DNA of 64,000 bases. It comes from Pegea sp. RAD2-039 (taxonomy: Eukaryota; Chordata; Thaliacea; Salpida; Salpidae). This document shows positions 48,301-61,000 of this stretch, piece after piece (within the stretch, counting starts at the first letter, position 1; each line of letters begins with the position of its first letter). Below the pieces are notes generated by a model. The model saw nothing but the letters and a program-made list of their open reading frames with translations. It had not been told where the DNA came from and did not search any database. The translations under genes and the position numbers were made by a program. Where the stretch lies: the NCBI GenBank assembly GCA_034620365.1, contig JAQGEQ010000263.1, forward strand, positions 1,488,001 to 1,552,000. Reading direction: 5' to 3'.

Positions 48301-48531
48301 TTTCAGGATATCAACTGCAGTGAAAGTAAAGTTTCAATTTCAGCCACAAAGATTGAAGTTCTTCTTCGAAAAGCTCGTCTGACTCACTGGAAAAAGATCG
48401 GATCATTAATTAATAAGAAGAATGAAGACACGGAAGAAAAAGAAACGGAAGATGAAGATGAAGATCAGAAGGAGCTAGTCATTGACAGCGATGATGATTT
48501 ATCTGGGATTGAAGATGTAGAATTTGATTAA
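45363..48531 (+). CDS. CHORDC1: CHORD-domain protein 1 (Hsp90 co-chaperone, morgana)
   Basis: Eight exons (45363-45432, 46502-46608, 46714-46868, 47068-47209, 47264-47334, 47648-47867, 47921-47983, 48307-48531) join in phase to 350 residues; human CHORDC1 has 332. Two zinc-binding CHORD modules are complete. The first (about 7-65) has [28 protein letters not shown] and CKIGKH. The second (about 149-210) has [26 protein letters not shown] and GCTKGKH. A CS domain follows (about 222-310, starting CRCDWHQTG and including KIEVLLRKA), then an acidic tail ([17 protein letters not shown]). The protein binds Hsp90 through CHORD and CS and regulates ROCK and centrosome duplication in animals. Intron 1 is over 1 kb; others are as short as 53-54 nt. 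Intact. Confidence 0.94.
47380..47630. repeat. Possible hAT-type MITE remnant in CHORDC1 intron 5
   Basis: The intron contains GGTGGTTCTCAACTTTTCTAAC at its left, like the terminal repeat of hAT transposons (CAGTGGTTCTCAACCTTTT), and GCGACCCATAG further in, also common in such elements. The right end (about 47560-47590) has only a weak inverted match. Old and uncertain. Confidence 0.35.
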
Positions 48532-49379
48532 TTTATTGCATGTACACGATCTTACAAATCATTTGAAGATTTGATGCATGTCTCACTTCTGTGAAATTAT
48601 CAAATATTTGTGTCATGAATATTTTCTTACTTTTCAAGAAATCTGTTTACAAAATTGTTCAACAAAATACTACATCACTTCATCTGATTATTTTATATCA
48701 TTTTCAGACCTTATAACCACATGAGTTTATGATGAGTCATTATACAATTTTGTTGGTTTAAAAAACACGTGACTCAAATTTGATATCTGCTGCTCACCAG
48801 TAAAGATCTCTTCAACTATTTCGGTGTAAACTTCGAACCCCAGGATGAATTATGACTTGTTGTCTACTTTTCACGTAATTGTTTGAATTTGCAGAAATCT
48901 TGCAAATTTATGGATTATATTTTCAGTTATTTAATTTTTATTCGAAATTTGAATAATTTTATTTTCTGTAAAATGATATTTTCGCATTTTTGAGGATAAT
49001 TGAAATAATTTGACATTTGCGCACCCTAATCAAACTGAAATAATTTGTAATTTAGTGTAAGTAAAAATCAAAGACACACCAATCAAATAATTGATTGTAA
49101 AATTCCTTTAAATACACAAAAACTGAAAACTTTTGAACTTAGGCCAAAGTTTTTTCAATTTTGTCGGTAAGTTTTTATGCTTTAGAGAACCCAGCATCCT
49201 GAAGGTGCCCTAAAAACTTGTTTACAGCTCTTTTTTAGAACTAAAAAATGTTGCGAAGTGATACGATCTTTATACTCAATGATTCTATTTTCATAGTGGG
49301 TAACTATGCAGATAGATAGAAAGTTTTGAGTTGATTCTCTACAATCTGGTCGAATCAGAATCAATTTCGAATACTTCAA
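48532..49379. other. Intergenic stretch downstream of CHORDC1
   Basis: AT-rich 3' flank. From about 49140 base composition rises, which probably marks the left part of the retrotransposon debris described next. No gene supported. Confidence 0.5.
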
Positions 49380-50215
49380 GCGAAGAAACGATCTGCCAAT
49401 AAATCTGTTCTGACAATGTCGAACTGTCCACTGAAAAAAGAAGTCTTCCGCGCCGCGTCATAAGAGGAACTACTGAGATGATATTTGTTCTTCTTCCAAG
49501 AAAAATATCGGGAGCAAAATAAGGGTCTTTGTATCATTTTTGCAGACCTCATAAAAGCCGTCTATACTGTTAATAGAAAAGTCCTATGGACGATTATTAA
49601 ACGTCTTAAGTGTCCACCAAAGTTTACCAGTTTTCAACTGATTTTTTAACTATTAAATGAGATAACAACAACTGTCTGCTTCCAGCTACCTACCTGGTAT
49701 TTGTTCTTCCTCCAAAAATGTCAGGAGCAAATATATGTAAATGTCATTTAAAGACAAGTCTTTGCGCGCTTATTCGTTTATAGAGCTTTCTGTACGCTGA
49801 CCGTTGAGTTATTCGTCATTGCTAACTCTTGTGGTTAGCCACCTTACAATATAAAAAGGATCTTTTAAAGGGTCATTATCATTACAGTAGATAGGGACAC
49901 AAATCGTCGGAGAGGCGTGTTAAGTAGACATGTTGTAAGAAGTAGTAACGGGCTCGTCTTACTCGAGTTTTGTATCGAGAAACAATTTGTCATCACAAAT
50001 ACAATCCTTTATCAAAAATTCAAATCTTCGTTTAATAATCACACGGATGCATCTTCGTTTAAAAAACTGGCACCAAGCTCGCCAATACAACATCCGTGGT
50101 GTTATACAGACACAAGTGATGCCAAGTATATTACCGACTATCGCCTTGTACGTAACAAGCTCAACTTTGAAAGCTAAAAACACAAATACAGAGTTTTGAT
50201 AGAAGATGTCCAAAG
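49380..50215 (+). mobile_element. Rearranged remnants of a non-LTR retrotransposon (RT and endonuclease parts)
   Basis: 49500-49630 reads EKYREQNKGLCIIFADLIKA, then VYTVNRKVLWTIIKRLKCPP. This is the RT core (family form 'Q-x-x-x-D-L-x-x-x-F-x-D-L-T-K-A-F-D-T-V-x-R'), with the active-site-adjacent FD changed to VY. 49690-49750 repeats the front of this segment. 49890-50170 reads as the apurinic-type endonuclease end: GVLSRHVVRSSNGLVLLEFCIEKQFVITNTI in one frame, then MHLRLKNWHQ and DYRLVRNKLN in other frames. In a complete element the endonuclease precedes RT on the coding strand, so the order here shows at least two pieces or a rearrangement. All are dead. Confidence 0.75.
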
Positions 50216-51534
50216 AAAAAACTGTGAACTGAATTCTTACAAGCTGATAAAGTAAGGTGAGGTATGATCTAAACCCACCCGCGCAAAGAACAATGGCCTA
50301 GCAGCGAATCGTTTTAACTACTTTTCCATTTCACCGACTGGTGTTAATAGTAAGTTGAAGCAAATACACTCAGCTAATAAAAGTTTACAAAATTGATGTT
50401 TACCTGATAATATTCCCAACTTTTTGATAGTTAAGCCATCTCTTAGTTGTTTTAATTTCTAAACTTGATTTATTTATCCAGAGAAAGAAAGATATTTTTC
50501 AGCATGATGACAAGGAGTATCCTGATGACTTGCTATTCATGGTTGACTAATTATTTAGTTTTCCGAATTAAACAGTTCCTGAAAATATAAGGATAAGTTG
50601 TATCATGATTTCTGTAATACAATATCTGCTTTTTATTTAAAAAAAATGTATCTTTGAATAACACGGCTTCTATGAAAAGTACAACTCACTTTTCGACCCA
50701 CACAAGCCATCAAGCTGGAGATCTTCTAAGATTTTAAGACATATTATCAGCAACTTAGTATATAAGTTGAAGCGCCGTACAGGTGAAACGAATTTGTTGT
50801 GTCGCAAAGCAGTTTGCAGTATATGATCGAGTTCAATCAGAATTGCAGGATATTAATAAATAAAGTTTGGGCCGAAATAAAAGTTTAAAGAAAAAATTCT
50901 GTTGAAACTTTGGAGTTGAGTTCCAGAAGAAGATAGTCAAGTCCGATTGAGTTTCATCATTAAGGATACTTATAACCAGTCCGTTTCAAATGGTTTAATA
51001 CTCAAAATTGTTATTATACAAATTCTGAAGAATATATTTTTTATCATTTCTTAAACGGAAGTAATAGCTTAATTATGATATGATCAAATCCTATCATAAG
51101 GCAACATATTTTACAGGATCTAGCATCTATGCAAATATATAAAATAGAAACAAATAACTTTTGTTTAATGAATTTAAAGATTTAATCATTAGAATTTACT
51201 TTACAAGCTTAAAGAAATTAAACTTGTTGAAGCCAAGTATTAAAAAATTAGATACTTTCATTTAGCAAGAATACAGTATTCTGCAAAGATAAAGTTTTGA
51301 TACAGCTCATGAAACAGTACTTAGGATTGTTATGAATCTTTTAGAATACAAGAGTTTAGATAGATTTACATCTAAAAACGTAAAATTAAAAACTAATTTT
51401 TATCTGTACGATATAAATAAAATTTCTTTAAACTAAGTTAGTTGATATTCTATTATTATAGTTTTATTTATATTTATAAGGTTACATTCACTGCTTCAAA
51501 CCTTAAATTTTATTTATTTATTTTATTTATTACA
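50216..51534. other. Intergenic stretch
   Basis: No coding frame or RNA gene supported. It may contain more worn transposon DNA on its left side. Confidence 0.5.
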
Positions 51535-51600
51535 ATAAATGTGAAGGAGGGTGCCTAAAGAGAGCACCTCTCGCTAACACACATTCTCACAAATTAGATC
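51535..51600 (-). repeat. 3' fragment of the tRNA-derived SINE
   Basis: About 55 bp (GAAGGAGGGTGCCTAAAGAGAGCACC...) match the tail part of the fuller copy at 51735-51795. The tRNA-like head is missing, as in a 5'-truncated insertion. The left edge is a T/A-rich tail. Confidence 0.65.
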
Positions 51601-51724
51601 TATTTGACGTATATTTACATTTACGTCTAACATTTATATTTACTTGTTTCATCTAACAAATAGACTAATATCTTAAACTAAAATGTAAATATTTCAAAGG
51701 TACTTTTTCTTATTTTATTTTTTA

Positions 51725-51912
51725 TTTTATATATATAAATGCGAAGGAGGGTGCCTAAAGAGAGCACATCTCACTAACACGCATTCTCACGAGTTTTTTA
51801 TGGTTTTTCTCAGGAGTTTTATATGTCTCCACCTGGGGTCGAACCCGGTACTTCGTAGCTAGATGTACCTTGTAGCTAGGTGTAATAACCGCTTCGCCAC
51901 CAAGCAGGACGA
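51725..51912 (-). mobile_element. tRNA-derived SINE
   Basis: On the minus strand the element starts near 51912 with a tRNA-like head. Its A-box-like GTGGCGAAGCGG (51900-51889) and B-box GGGTTCGACCCC (51846-51835) form an internal RNA polymerase III promoter. A short unrelated body follows, with a small hairpin (GTGCTCTCTTTAGGCAC, 51766-51750), and an A/T-rich tail near 51730. The head is about 86 nt with a long middle, like a type II tRNA (Leu/Ser class), but it lacks a proper acceptor stem pairing, so it is not a working tRNA gene. A second, truncated copy lies 130 bp away in the same orientation. Confidence 0.75.
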
Positions 51913-52962
51913 TAATTATTATTAATTAATATTTATTATTATAATTAGATTAAATAAATAATATTGTTAACATTCAAGAAGAAACCAAAATAAACTCAAA
52001 TTTATCCAAATATTTAGCGCTACTTTGATAAATTTAAGCAAATTATATTTTTTGTATCATTGTCTTTATAAACATATTAACTATCATAATTGTTTTAAGG
52101 TTATGTGTTCAACATAATGCAAAAAAATCGTTTTTAAGGTCTTCTTCAATTTGCCTTGCACCATTTGATGAAAATGTTTTTTTCTGCTATTAAAAGCATT
52201 TTAAATCAGTCTTCGTTTAAAATGCTAACATCTACGTAGCATGAGAAACTTTTATTCTTATATATCGATTAAAATAGTAGGAAATAAGATTTAAAAGAAA
52301 CTTAACATTTTCTCACCTTTCAATGGTATAAAGATGTTTACATTTTAAAAGCAATAAACTCTATACAAAAATACTGATGGAAAATCTTAGTAAAGTTGTT
52401 ATTTCTAAAGGTTTGGGTCTTTATTTAATATATATTGACAGCAACTAATTTGTTCTAATTAAAACACAAACCTTTGTAACTTGTTTTTATCAGTCACAAA
52501 ATTCATACAATTGTTCATTTTAAAAGGAAATGTTTAACTTAAGCTCTGATTTATTTTCCTTTTGTGCGGAAGCTAGTCTAACCTTCCTTGTGAGCTGTCT
52601 AGTTGGCTTGATACAATCGTTTAACCTGTCAACAAAAACGCTTTGTGCTCTTGACTAAATGCATTTTTCAAGTTCATATCCTTCATTATCCTAAAAATGC
52701 TAAGAAACTAAGACAATGTATACAAAGTTGTAAGATTTTAAAGTTAAAATATTTAGACTAACTCCATGAAAAAAATTAAAAGTTTCAAATTGGATTTTAT
52801 TGTATATTTTTCAAATTAAAGAGATTTAAGTGAAAATTCTATTTGGCAAATTTATAAAATGATCAACATTTTAAATATATTTAAATAGTAGGAAATATTT
52901 ACTCTTTTTTAAAAGCTTTTGGAATAGAAATATTCAGAACAGAATTGGAAGAGACGTTGAAA
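51913..52962. other. Intergenic AT-rich stretch
   Basis: No gene supported. The 3' untranslated region of the AGPAT gene should enter from the right. Confidence 0.55.
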
Positions 52963-55748
52963 TTATTTTTTACCATAGTTGGAATAATTATTGAAAGATA
53001 AATATATAGCTGCAACACCTGAAATAAATTGACAAAATATCAAGTAAATATTTGAAACAGCTTAAGGCTTATTTTAGACAATAAGTTTTAATGTTAATAA
53101 CTTAATAAATTTAAAAAATATCTACAATTATAAAACTGAAAGTGAACGTTTTTAATTAGTAATATAATTTGAATTTCTATAAACTTTACGAGCTTACACA
53201 CAAAATAGGTTTTAGATTAACTGGTTAGATGAAGATATTTTGTATAAATAAATAAAAATATTTCTTTCTTACCAACTAGCAGAGTAGTTAACATCATTTG
53301 AAACATAAGTGATGCAAAAGAAGTTCCAACCATCATAAGAACAAAATATAAAATTAATATCATTAAGACTGTCCATGCCAAAGGTATCATAAGAAATCTG
53401 AAAATAAAACCAGCTGAATAACTCCAAAAAATAACTTAAAAAATTGGATAATATTTTTAAGGCCAAACTTTTAAATTGTTGATAGCTAAAAATATCAAAA
53501 ATATTTTCTTATTAAGATCAAGTTTACTATTTAACAGACTCAGTTAGTTTTGATTCATATTAAACAACAAATGGTCATTTAAAAAAGGAGAAAAACAAAT
53601 TACTTTTTGCTGTCAAGAAGTGAATCGATAGAAAATACTGTTTCTTCACCATTACAAGGAAAGCTTCTGTTATTTTTACAGTATTCGATTAATTCATCCT
53701 ACAAGTAAAAATACTTTAATCATCTTAAAACTATCCCCAGTTTTTACATCAATTGATTTTTCTGATGAGTCTTATTAGCATTAGTTGAATATTTACACAT
53801 AAAATAAGTAAAATTAAAATTATTAAGTTAAATAACTGTAGACTATGTGTATGCTTAAAATATTCTTGATTTATTTGATAAGAATTATTTGCTTTAACTA
53901 AATTTTAATACTGTATTTGATCAGAAGAATAAGTATTGTAAACAAATATATCAATACTATAAAGTTTGGATTCTTACTTTAGAATAAAACAAATTCCTTA
54001 AAAACTTTCCGCAGATAACTTCATCTGAAGGTACTTCAGAAATGGGAATTTTTCTATCATCAAATTTTTAAGTTGAAAACAACTTACAAAGTTTATTGAT
54101 TTATTTGCTGATTAGTTTACTTAAAGGTAAAAATCTAGTTTTCTAAGAAATGCCAGTTAAAATCAATTAAGTCAATATATTAGTCTTTGATTGATTCCAA
54201 GTCTAAAATTTTATTTTTAAATACTTTTATTTGACTAATCATTCTTTCAATTACCTTTTAATTAAAGCTTAAAATGCATAAATTTTCCCAAAAAAAACGG
54301 ATTATTTTGTAGTAGTATGAATAACAATTTTTTAAAGTTTGTACTTTACCATAATTTAAATATATATTTTTGTCAATAAATCACCTAATTATCATAAAAC
54401 CATGAATAGGTTTCATCCAAATGTAGTCACTTATAGTGGTTCCTTTATTTTCATCAAAATATATTACAACATCGTAGAGCCAAGAAGCTAGAAAAATGTT
54501 TATTAATGAAAAGTTGTAAGTATCAAAAATGGACTTACAAAATTTCTTCATTTCATTAGCTATTAAATGAAATCCTTTGGGTCGAGGAAGAAGAACATTT
54601 TTGGTTGGCTTGAAACCATTTTTCTCTCCGAATTCTAAACTAGCTTTATGTTTTTGAGAAGTAAAGCGTGTTCCTTCAGAAAATAATATAACCTAAAATA
54701 CATTTAAGTTATAGACAATAAAAACAATTATCAACTTTTTAGAAATACTAATTGTATTTTCATTGAGTCACTTACATTAACAGGGAAATCAAACATTGAA
54801 TAACTTTTTAAACTCTTCTTAATAGAAGATCTATCTTCTGAAAAGTCTCGTTTAACTGCTAAGTATTCCAAAAAACTTGTCGTCCAACCTACAATAGGGA
54901 CTTTCCGAAGAAAGTCCTTATAAACACCTTTGGTATTCTAGAGAATTTAAGTTAGGTATTATAAGTAGGTTTGATAAATGAGCACTTATTGATCGCTAAC
55001 CACACTATAACTTACTGTAAATACCCCTAAATACTTGGCAAGTAGAAATAAGGCAATAAATTCTACTTGTGAACGATGATTCATCACAAATAATCCCCCT
55101 TCTGATTTAATACAATTTAAAGTTTCCTCATCAGCAACAAGATCAATTTTAACTTGATTTTTTAGTTGACTACCCGCAAAAGCAACTGCAATCAAATTCA
55201 GGCTGAATACTAATAATTAACATTTTTTAAACTTGCTAGTTTAATTGAAAACAAATTAAATAAGTTTTATACATCCACTAAAACGAAAGTTTTTTGAAAA
55301 CAAATCTCTAAATTAATTGCAGTTTAGATATGGAGTCATATAACCAATGACCATAAAATTTATTCTAAAGTTTGTAATCAAATCATTTATCAATTAACTT
55401 TTAAAAGTTTGTGATATACAAAATATTTATTTTGTATAATATTTTCAATCAAATAAAATGATTTAATATTAATATAAGTTTAGATAATATCTTCTTACAA
55501 TTTTCATAACTTTTGTTCAATATTAATTTCACTATATTCATATTTATATACATTTTATCCAAAGTAGTATAGTATGTCTATTTACCACTAAATTGCAGAT
55601 TAGATAGCATTCCAACAAACCTTCTTTGCTTATTTTTCCATTTAGTGTAAAAAAAGGGCAAAGATAAAATTTGCAGAAATGCAACAAAAAATGAAATGAT
55701 AAAAAATAATATCCATAAATAAAAGCTGAACATTACTTTAAACAACAT
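52963..55748 (-). CDS. 1-acylglycerol-3-phosphate acyltransferase family protein (AGPAT3/4/5-like)
   Basis: Nine minus-strand exons (55748-55586, 55185-55016, 54937-54776, 54692-54539, 54487-54385, 54053-53978, 53698-53604, 53397-53273, 53018-52963) join in phase to 367 residues; AGPAT3 has about 376. The order fits the family: N-terminal membrane segment (about 7-33), acyltransferase motif I at 90-96, VPIVGW (motif II area), FSEGTRFT at 169-176 (motif III), NVLLPRPKGF (motif IV), RKIPISEVP, and a C-terminal pair of membrane segments. Such enzymes acylate lysophosphatidic acid to phosphatidic acid in the ER or Golgi. Motif I reads NHRSQVE where the catalytic NHx4D is expected, so Asp is replaced by Glu. 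Everything else looks intact. The acceptor of exon 2 was chosen at 55185 because the earlier CAG leads to a stop. Confidence 0.86.
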
Positions 55749-58009
55749 TTTTCATATACTTCAAACAACTAATAGTCTGTAAAATAAACTTTTTAATATT
55801 TTCAAAGAGTAATTGCAAGTACTGAAATGATTGAATTAAGTTTTATTTTATATTCTACAAAATTAAATTGAACTTTATCAACAAAATTAACATAAATTAT
55901 ATTTGTTTTAATATTAAATATATGTAAAAAATAATTATTTACCATTTCATTATAAAAATATTATCCATTATAAATAAATATAAAACAAATACAAATTTTG
56001 TATGAGAAAGCAGAATATAAATAAAATAAATTCAAAAGATAAATTTTAGATTAAATACGATCTTAAAGTCACAATAATATAAAATCTTAACTTTTTACAA
56101 GTAACTTTATATCAGTTGCAAAATATAGCTGATTAAATTTCAATTAAAATAATTTTCAAAGTAATTAATTATTCTTTTACCTTGAAATGAAATGTAAAAA
56201 TCTTCTAAAATAATTTAATGTCCGGTAAAAATGAATACAAATATTAAAAACAATTCTTCAATATTGATTTAGGTTAATATAAGTGATAATTTAAAAACTT
56301 AAATGTGAACTTTTTTCTTATTGCTGAAAACAAGAAAGTTTGTGACATTAGCTAAGAAACCTCAGTAAGGAGAAAGTAATCTGTAGTAAAAAAAACCTTA
56401 AACACATGGATAAGCATAAGCTCATTCATAAATAAAAACTCACAAGTAAATATTATAGGTACTGCTTATGAGGAAAATTTTGCTTTGTTTTATTAAAAGA
56501 AAACTGAATGTATATATGAAAGCCAAAATTGAGTGTTTTAATATTATTTAAGATTTTTTAAAGTATTACTTAATTTATTCTATATTGTAATTGTATACTC
56601 CTTAAAATAACGAACTAATAGATAAAATCACAAATTTTTTGAAACTAAATACAAGTTACTTTATTAAAAAATATTTCAAAATCTGAATAACTTGTATAAC
56701 ATAATAATAAAAATCAGCTTACTTATAAACGGTTATTTTGTCATAGAATCAAAGTTAACTCTCATAAATTATCAAGTAATATATAAAGAAGTATTTCATT
56801 CAATAATTTTATAGTAAAATCGATGTATTCATAAGAATGAAAAAGAGCTCTGATAATTGATATAAATTGTTGATTTATTTACCCAAAAACCAACTTATTG
56901 ATTTATTGAAAAAAGCTTAGTGAACAATTTTGAATTAAAAAACTTTCTTAACCAAGATTATAATTATATTAAATCTATATTCTAACATTTCTTTCTTTTC
57001 AAACAGTTTTCTTCATAATGAATTAGAAGTTTTGTTTTTTATATCTTCTAAAATAGGGCTAATAAGCAAGTTTTATACAGAGCTATTCAAAAACTTTGTT
57101 TTTTTCTTTTTTAACATCTTAATCGTTTTCGGTTAATTTAATCAACAATTTAAGAATTTAGATTTTTACTATAAACATTTCAACATGTAATTAATGATGG
57201 AATTCATTTTATATTGCTAAGTATAACGCTTTAAAAGCAATTTTGTAAACTTTTGATTAAATCTAATTGTTTCAATGTTATGAAATACTAAATTTGGTTT
57301 CTTTATAATGACCATTAATAAAAACAAACTGTTACTTTAATCACTATAAATGATATCAGAATATATTTCTAATGAAGTTTATTTGTATAAAACAGCAAGT
57401 GCATTCGTGACAGAAAATAAAATCTTCTAAACTAACAGTCTATTGTAAGATTATAGTTTTAAAGATTATCATTTCAAGCTTCTTAATAGACCAGACTAAA
57501 ACTTCAATCATCCTGATATTACAAAATTTGAAACATAGTTAAATAATGTTTTGTAATCTAAAGTATAAAAATATTTCAAAAACAAAATGTAATAAATGCT
57601 TTAGAAAATAAAATAAAAATAGAGTAGTAAAAAAGGCATTTTAAACAGAACTTTGTCCACTTTTCTAGCAGAATATTTAGGCCAGTGGTCCTTAAACTTC
57701 TTAGACCTATTCCTTTGACTATGTGTAGGATACTTGAAGTGCTGAATTAGATTAAGTCGAGCAAAGGTTTGTTTCAAAAGCTTGACAAACAAAATAAGAT
57801 GAAGAAACTAGTGAACGTGTAGTTAAGAGCGATCTCAATCAAGTACCGCTGTAATAACTAATATAGTTGATATTTTCATCTGGCACCGAGTATAGTGAGC
57901 TTCTATCATCTTTATTCGGGAGGTATCTGTGCCTTTGCAAGAATTTTAAAATCTGTAAATACAAAGTTTAGATGTTTTGAAAGTTGAGTTCTGATAAGGT
58001 TTGAAAAGA
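55749..58009. other. Intergenic AT-rich stretch
   Basis: 2.3 kb with no gene supported. The minus strand just above the AGPAT start reads TTATTTTACAG about 35 bases before the ATG. Near 57680 a CAGTGGTCCTTAAACTTCT string resembles a hAT-type terminal repeat, but no partner end was found. Confidence 0.5.
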
Positions 58010-61000
58010 TTACAAACCACAATTGAGGAACATCCAATTATCGATGTATAAATATCCCCTTCCGTCTAATAGCTCTGTAACTCTAAACTCAATTTGGAAA
58101 GGAATATCATCTCTAAGATTTAAAAGAATGTTTGCTTGCATCCAATCGTCGCTTTGATGTCCTGCTTTGCTCCAAATAATTGAATAATCTCGTTTTTCAT
58201 CGTTCTGATCTGCTCCGTATTTTACAAATACTGATAGCCGTGGAACCTAAAAAGTCATCAGTTGTATGAAATCAATCCTAAACTTTCAATTTATACTCAC
58301 ATAAATATCTCTCATCAAGTAATCTAGCTTGAGTGTGCATGAGCAGTTACTGTTGGCAGTCATAACTGGACTTCTGAGACAAGTCTTATGGTAATGTGCC
58401 TTACCCGTTGGATCTAATTCTAAAATGTCATGACGACCATTAAAATGATGATCCAAAGTTCCATAATCGGAATCATTTGAAAGGGACTCAGAGCTAACTG
58501 ACCAATCGGGCCAGTCGCCATCCGCACTTGTGGCCCATTTACATTGGTATAGGTTGTCAATTTCATAAGTAGCACAATCAAGAACTGTACTTCCGTCTAT
58601 ACCAAAGTAAAAGTTTAAATACTTTAGACAAATTAATCATCAAAGAAGTTTAAATATGTTTATAAGTTTTTAACTAAGTTCAAGTATTTTGTCAATTCTA
58701 TAAATAACACATACTTGAAGGACAAGCCTCAAATATTGGTTCTGTGGTTAATTCATCAAGAGCTATTAGAGGTTTAGGAGAATCACACCAATTATCACCA
58801 CCACATTCTCCTACTTTGTCAACTTCTGCTTTTATCAGTATCTGCAAAAATATTTATTGAATAATCATCAAATTAAAAGCAAATTGTAAAAGTAGAAAAT
58901 ATTTTACCAACTTTTGAAGAGTAGCTTATAAAAAGCTACTTATTTTCAAAACAATTGAAATTAGCTTCGCTCATAAAATAAAGATTGCTACTTAATAAGC
59001 AATTTTTCAAAGTAAAAAAGCAAGTTTCGCAGAATTACGTAAAAGTACAACAAATTTAAAAAGAGTTTATCAAATATTTACATGAAATTTTTTAAATTCT
59101 TCAGGTACGAATAGCTCAAAGTTAACTCTAGTCCATTTTGAAGAAGGGATTAGTTCACTTGATTGAGGTGAGGCATTCGTAAACAGTTCAAGCGCAGAAA
59201 ACTTCTCTGGTGTGATATAAACATGAATGGAGCTTCCTTTACAGAGCACTTTATAAAAAAGTGAAAAAGAGACATGATTTGTTGTGATATCAAAAAGAGG
59301 AGATATCATAACACCTTTAGTGTAATTATGATCTGTTGACGGATCTAAAACTATAAAATATTTTTCTCCACTTGGAATACTTTCTAGACCTTTATCTATA
59401 CAATCAGTAGTATCTGTTCTTACAAAATTTTCAAATCCAGGAGTTTCCATATTTAATGATGTCCAATCCCAATTTATAGAGCCGTCTAAATTATACTCAA
59501 AGTTAGATTTGTGTTTGCTAATTCTATGAATAACAGGCTTTGTAGTTTTTGGAGCACTTTCCGATTTCCAGTCTTTTAATGTTTCAAATTTTTGACATCC
59601 GTAAAATAAAATTTTAAAACTGATATCTTCTATCAGTTCATCAATTGGTGAAGCAACTTCAAAGATAATTTTATCAGTAAAAAATGTCTCGTTATAAACA
59701 GCTGATTTCTTGTAAGCGTCGCCTTGAAGGTTGAAATAATCTTCTAATTCTAACTCTAGAGATAATCCTTTTGAATTTATTACTCTATAAAATGACCCGT
59801 TTGTTCTTCCAAGAATAATTTCAAACCCGCATGTCTTTTCGGGAACAGCATAAAGTGGTGAAGTCAGTAGGGTGTTAATCTTATCATTTGATCGCTTAAA
59901 TCCAGAAATAGCTAATTTCCATTCTCCTGAAAAGAATAAAGCAATCTTATTATCTCTACATCATTTATTCATATGTCCAGCCTTTGTTTGTTACTTAAAG
60001 TATACAATTTTACGCTAAATTTTTGATTTATGGAAACTATTATAACAAATGTTTATGTCAAATATGAAAATCGTAAATAACTTAGCATCAAACTTTTATC
60101 ATGCTTACTTAAATTGCTTTTTCGAAATTGTTTCCATTCTTTTTTTTTTAAACAATCTGTTGTAACTTTTATTTTTTTTCCAGAACTGTTTTGACGAGTT
60201 TCAAAAGCTGGTGCTGTTATAGCTAGGAAAAAAGTAAACAAATTCGTTTGATTCTTATATTTAAGAATTTTTTTTGTTTAGAAGTGCTTGCAAAAAATTG
60301 ATGTTTAATTATTTGCATCAAATAGATTGTTTACAAGTCTATATCAGATACTATAAAAAAAACTTGAATGCTTAACAAAATTCTAAAATAGTTTGTTTCA
60401 GAAATGTTCTATTTATCAAATATAAACACCAACCAGTTGCAGAAACATCATTGAAGCACTGCAGATCAGTTTTTCTTCCTTTTAAAATGTAATAATCAAT
60501 TAGTTTGAAACAAAATGATTGTTTTCAAAAGCTATTAATTGCAAAAGAACATTTAATTTGTTTTTATTTCTTCCGATTGCAAGTTATATGAGCAAATGAT
60601 AAAAGTAAAAATAATTTAAAAACAAATTATTCAGAATTGTAACTGAAATTAAAAACGCAACAACAAACATTTATCCAACTAATTACTCATTATCTTGGCA
60701 GCAAGTACTAACCTGTAAGCAATGAGGCAAATATAGCAATAACAGTGACCAACATCATGAAAGTCACAATACCAATTATAAAGAACTTTTGATTAAAGCT
60801 GCAAGATTTAACTTTAGGCTCCTTAACTTTTACTCTTGGATTAGCAGATGGTTGAGAAGACAGCAGAACTAAGCTTGCTGTAAGATAATATTGGTGCTTG
60901 TAAATTAACAAAAAATGTTTGATATTTTTCTTACTAAGTTACATTGAACAAGAAATATGTAAGTTATTTGTAATACAACTGATAAAGTATCCTATTAAAT

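Noticed and set aside
51835..51912. Functional tRNA gene
   Set aside because: A and B boxes are good, but the acceptor stem does not pair and the segment continues into a SINE body and A/T tail.
57670..57720. hAT-type terminal repeat (CAGTGGTCCTTAAACTTCT)
   Set aside because: Only one end found and no matching inverted end within 1 kb, so it is not listed as an element.
57601..57792. Minus-strand frame of 63 codons
   Set aside because: Overlaps a hAT-terminal-like string and has no protein-like pattern or splice context.
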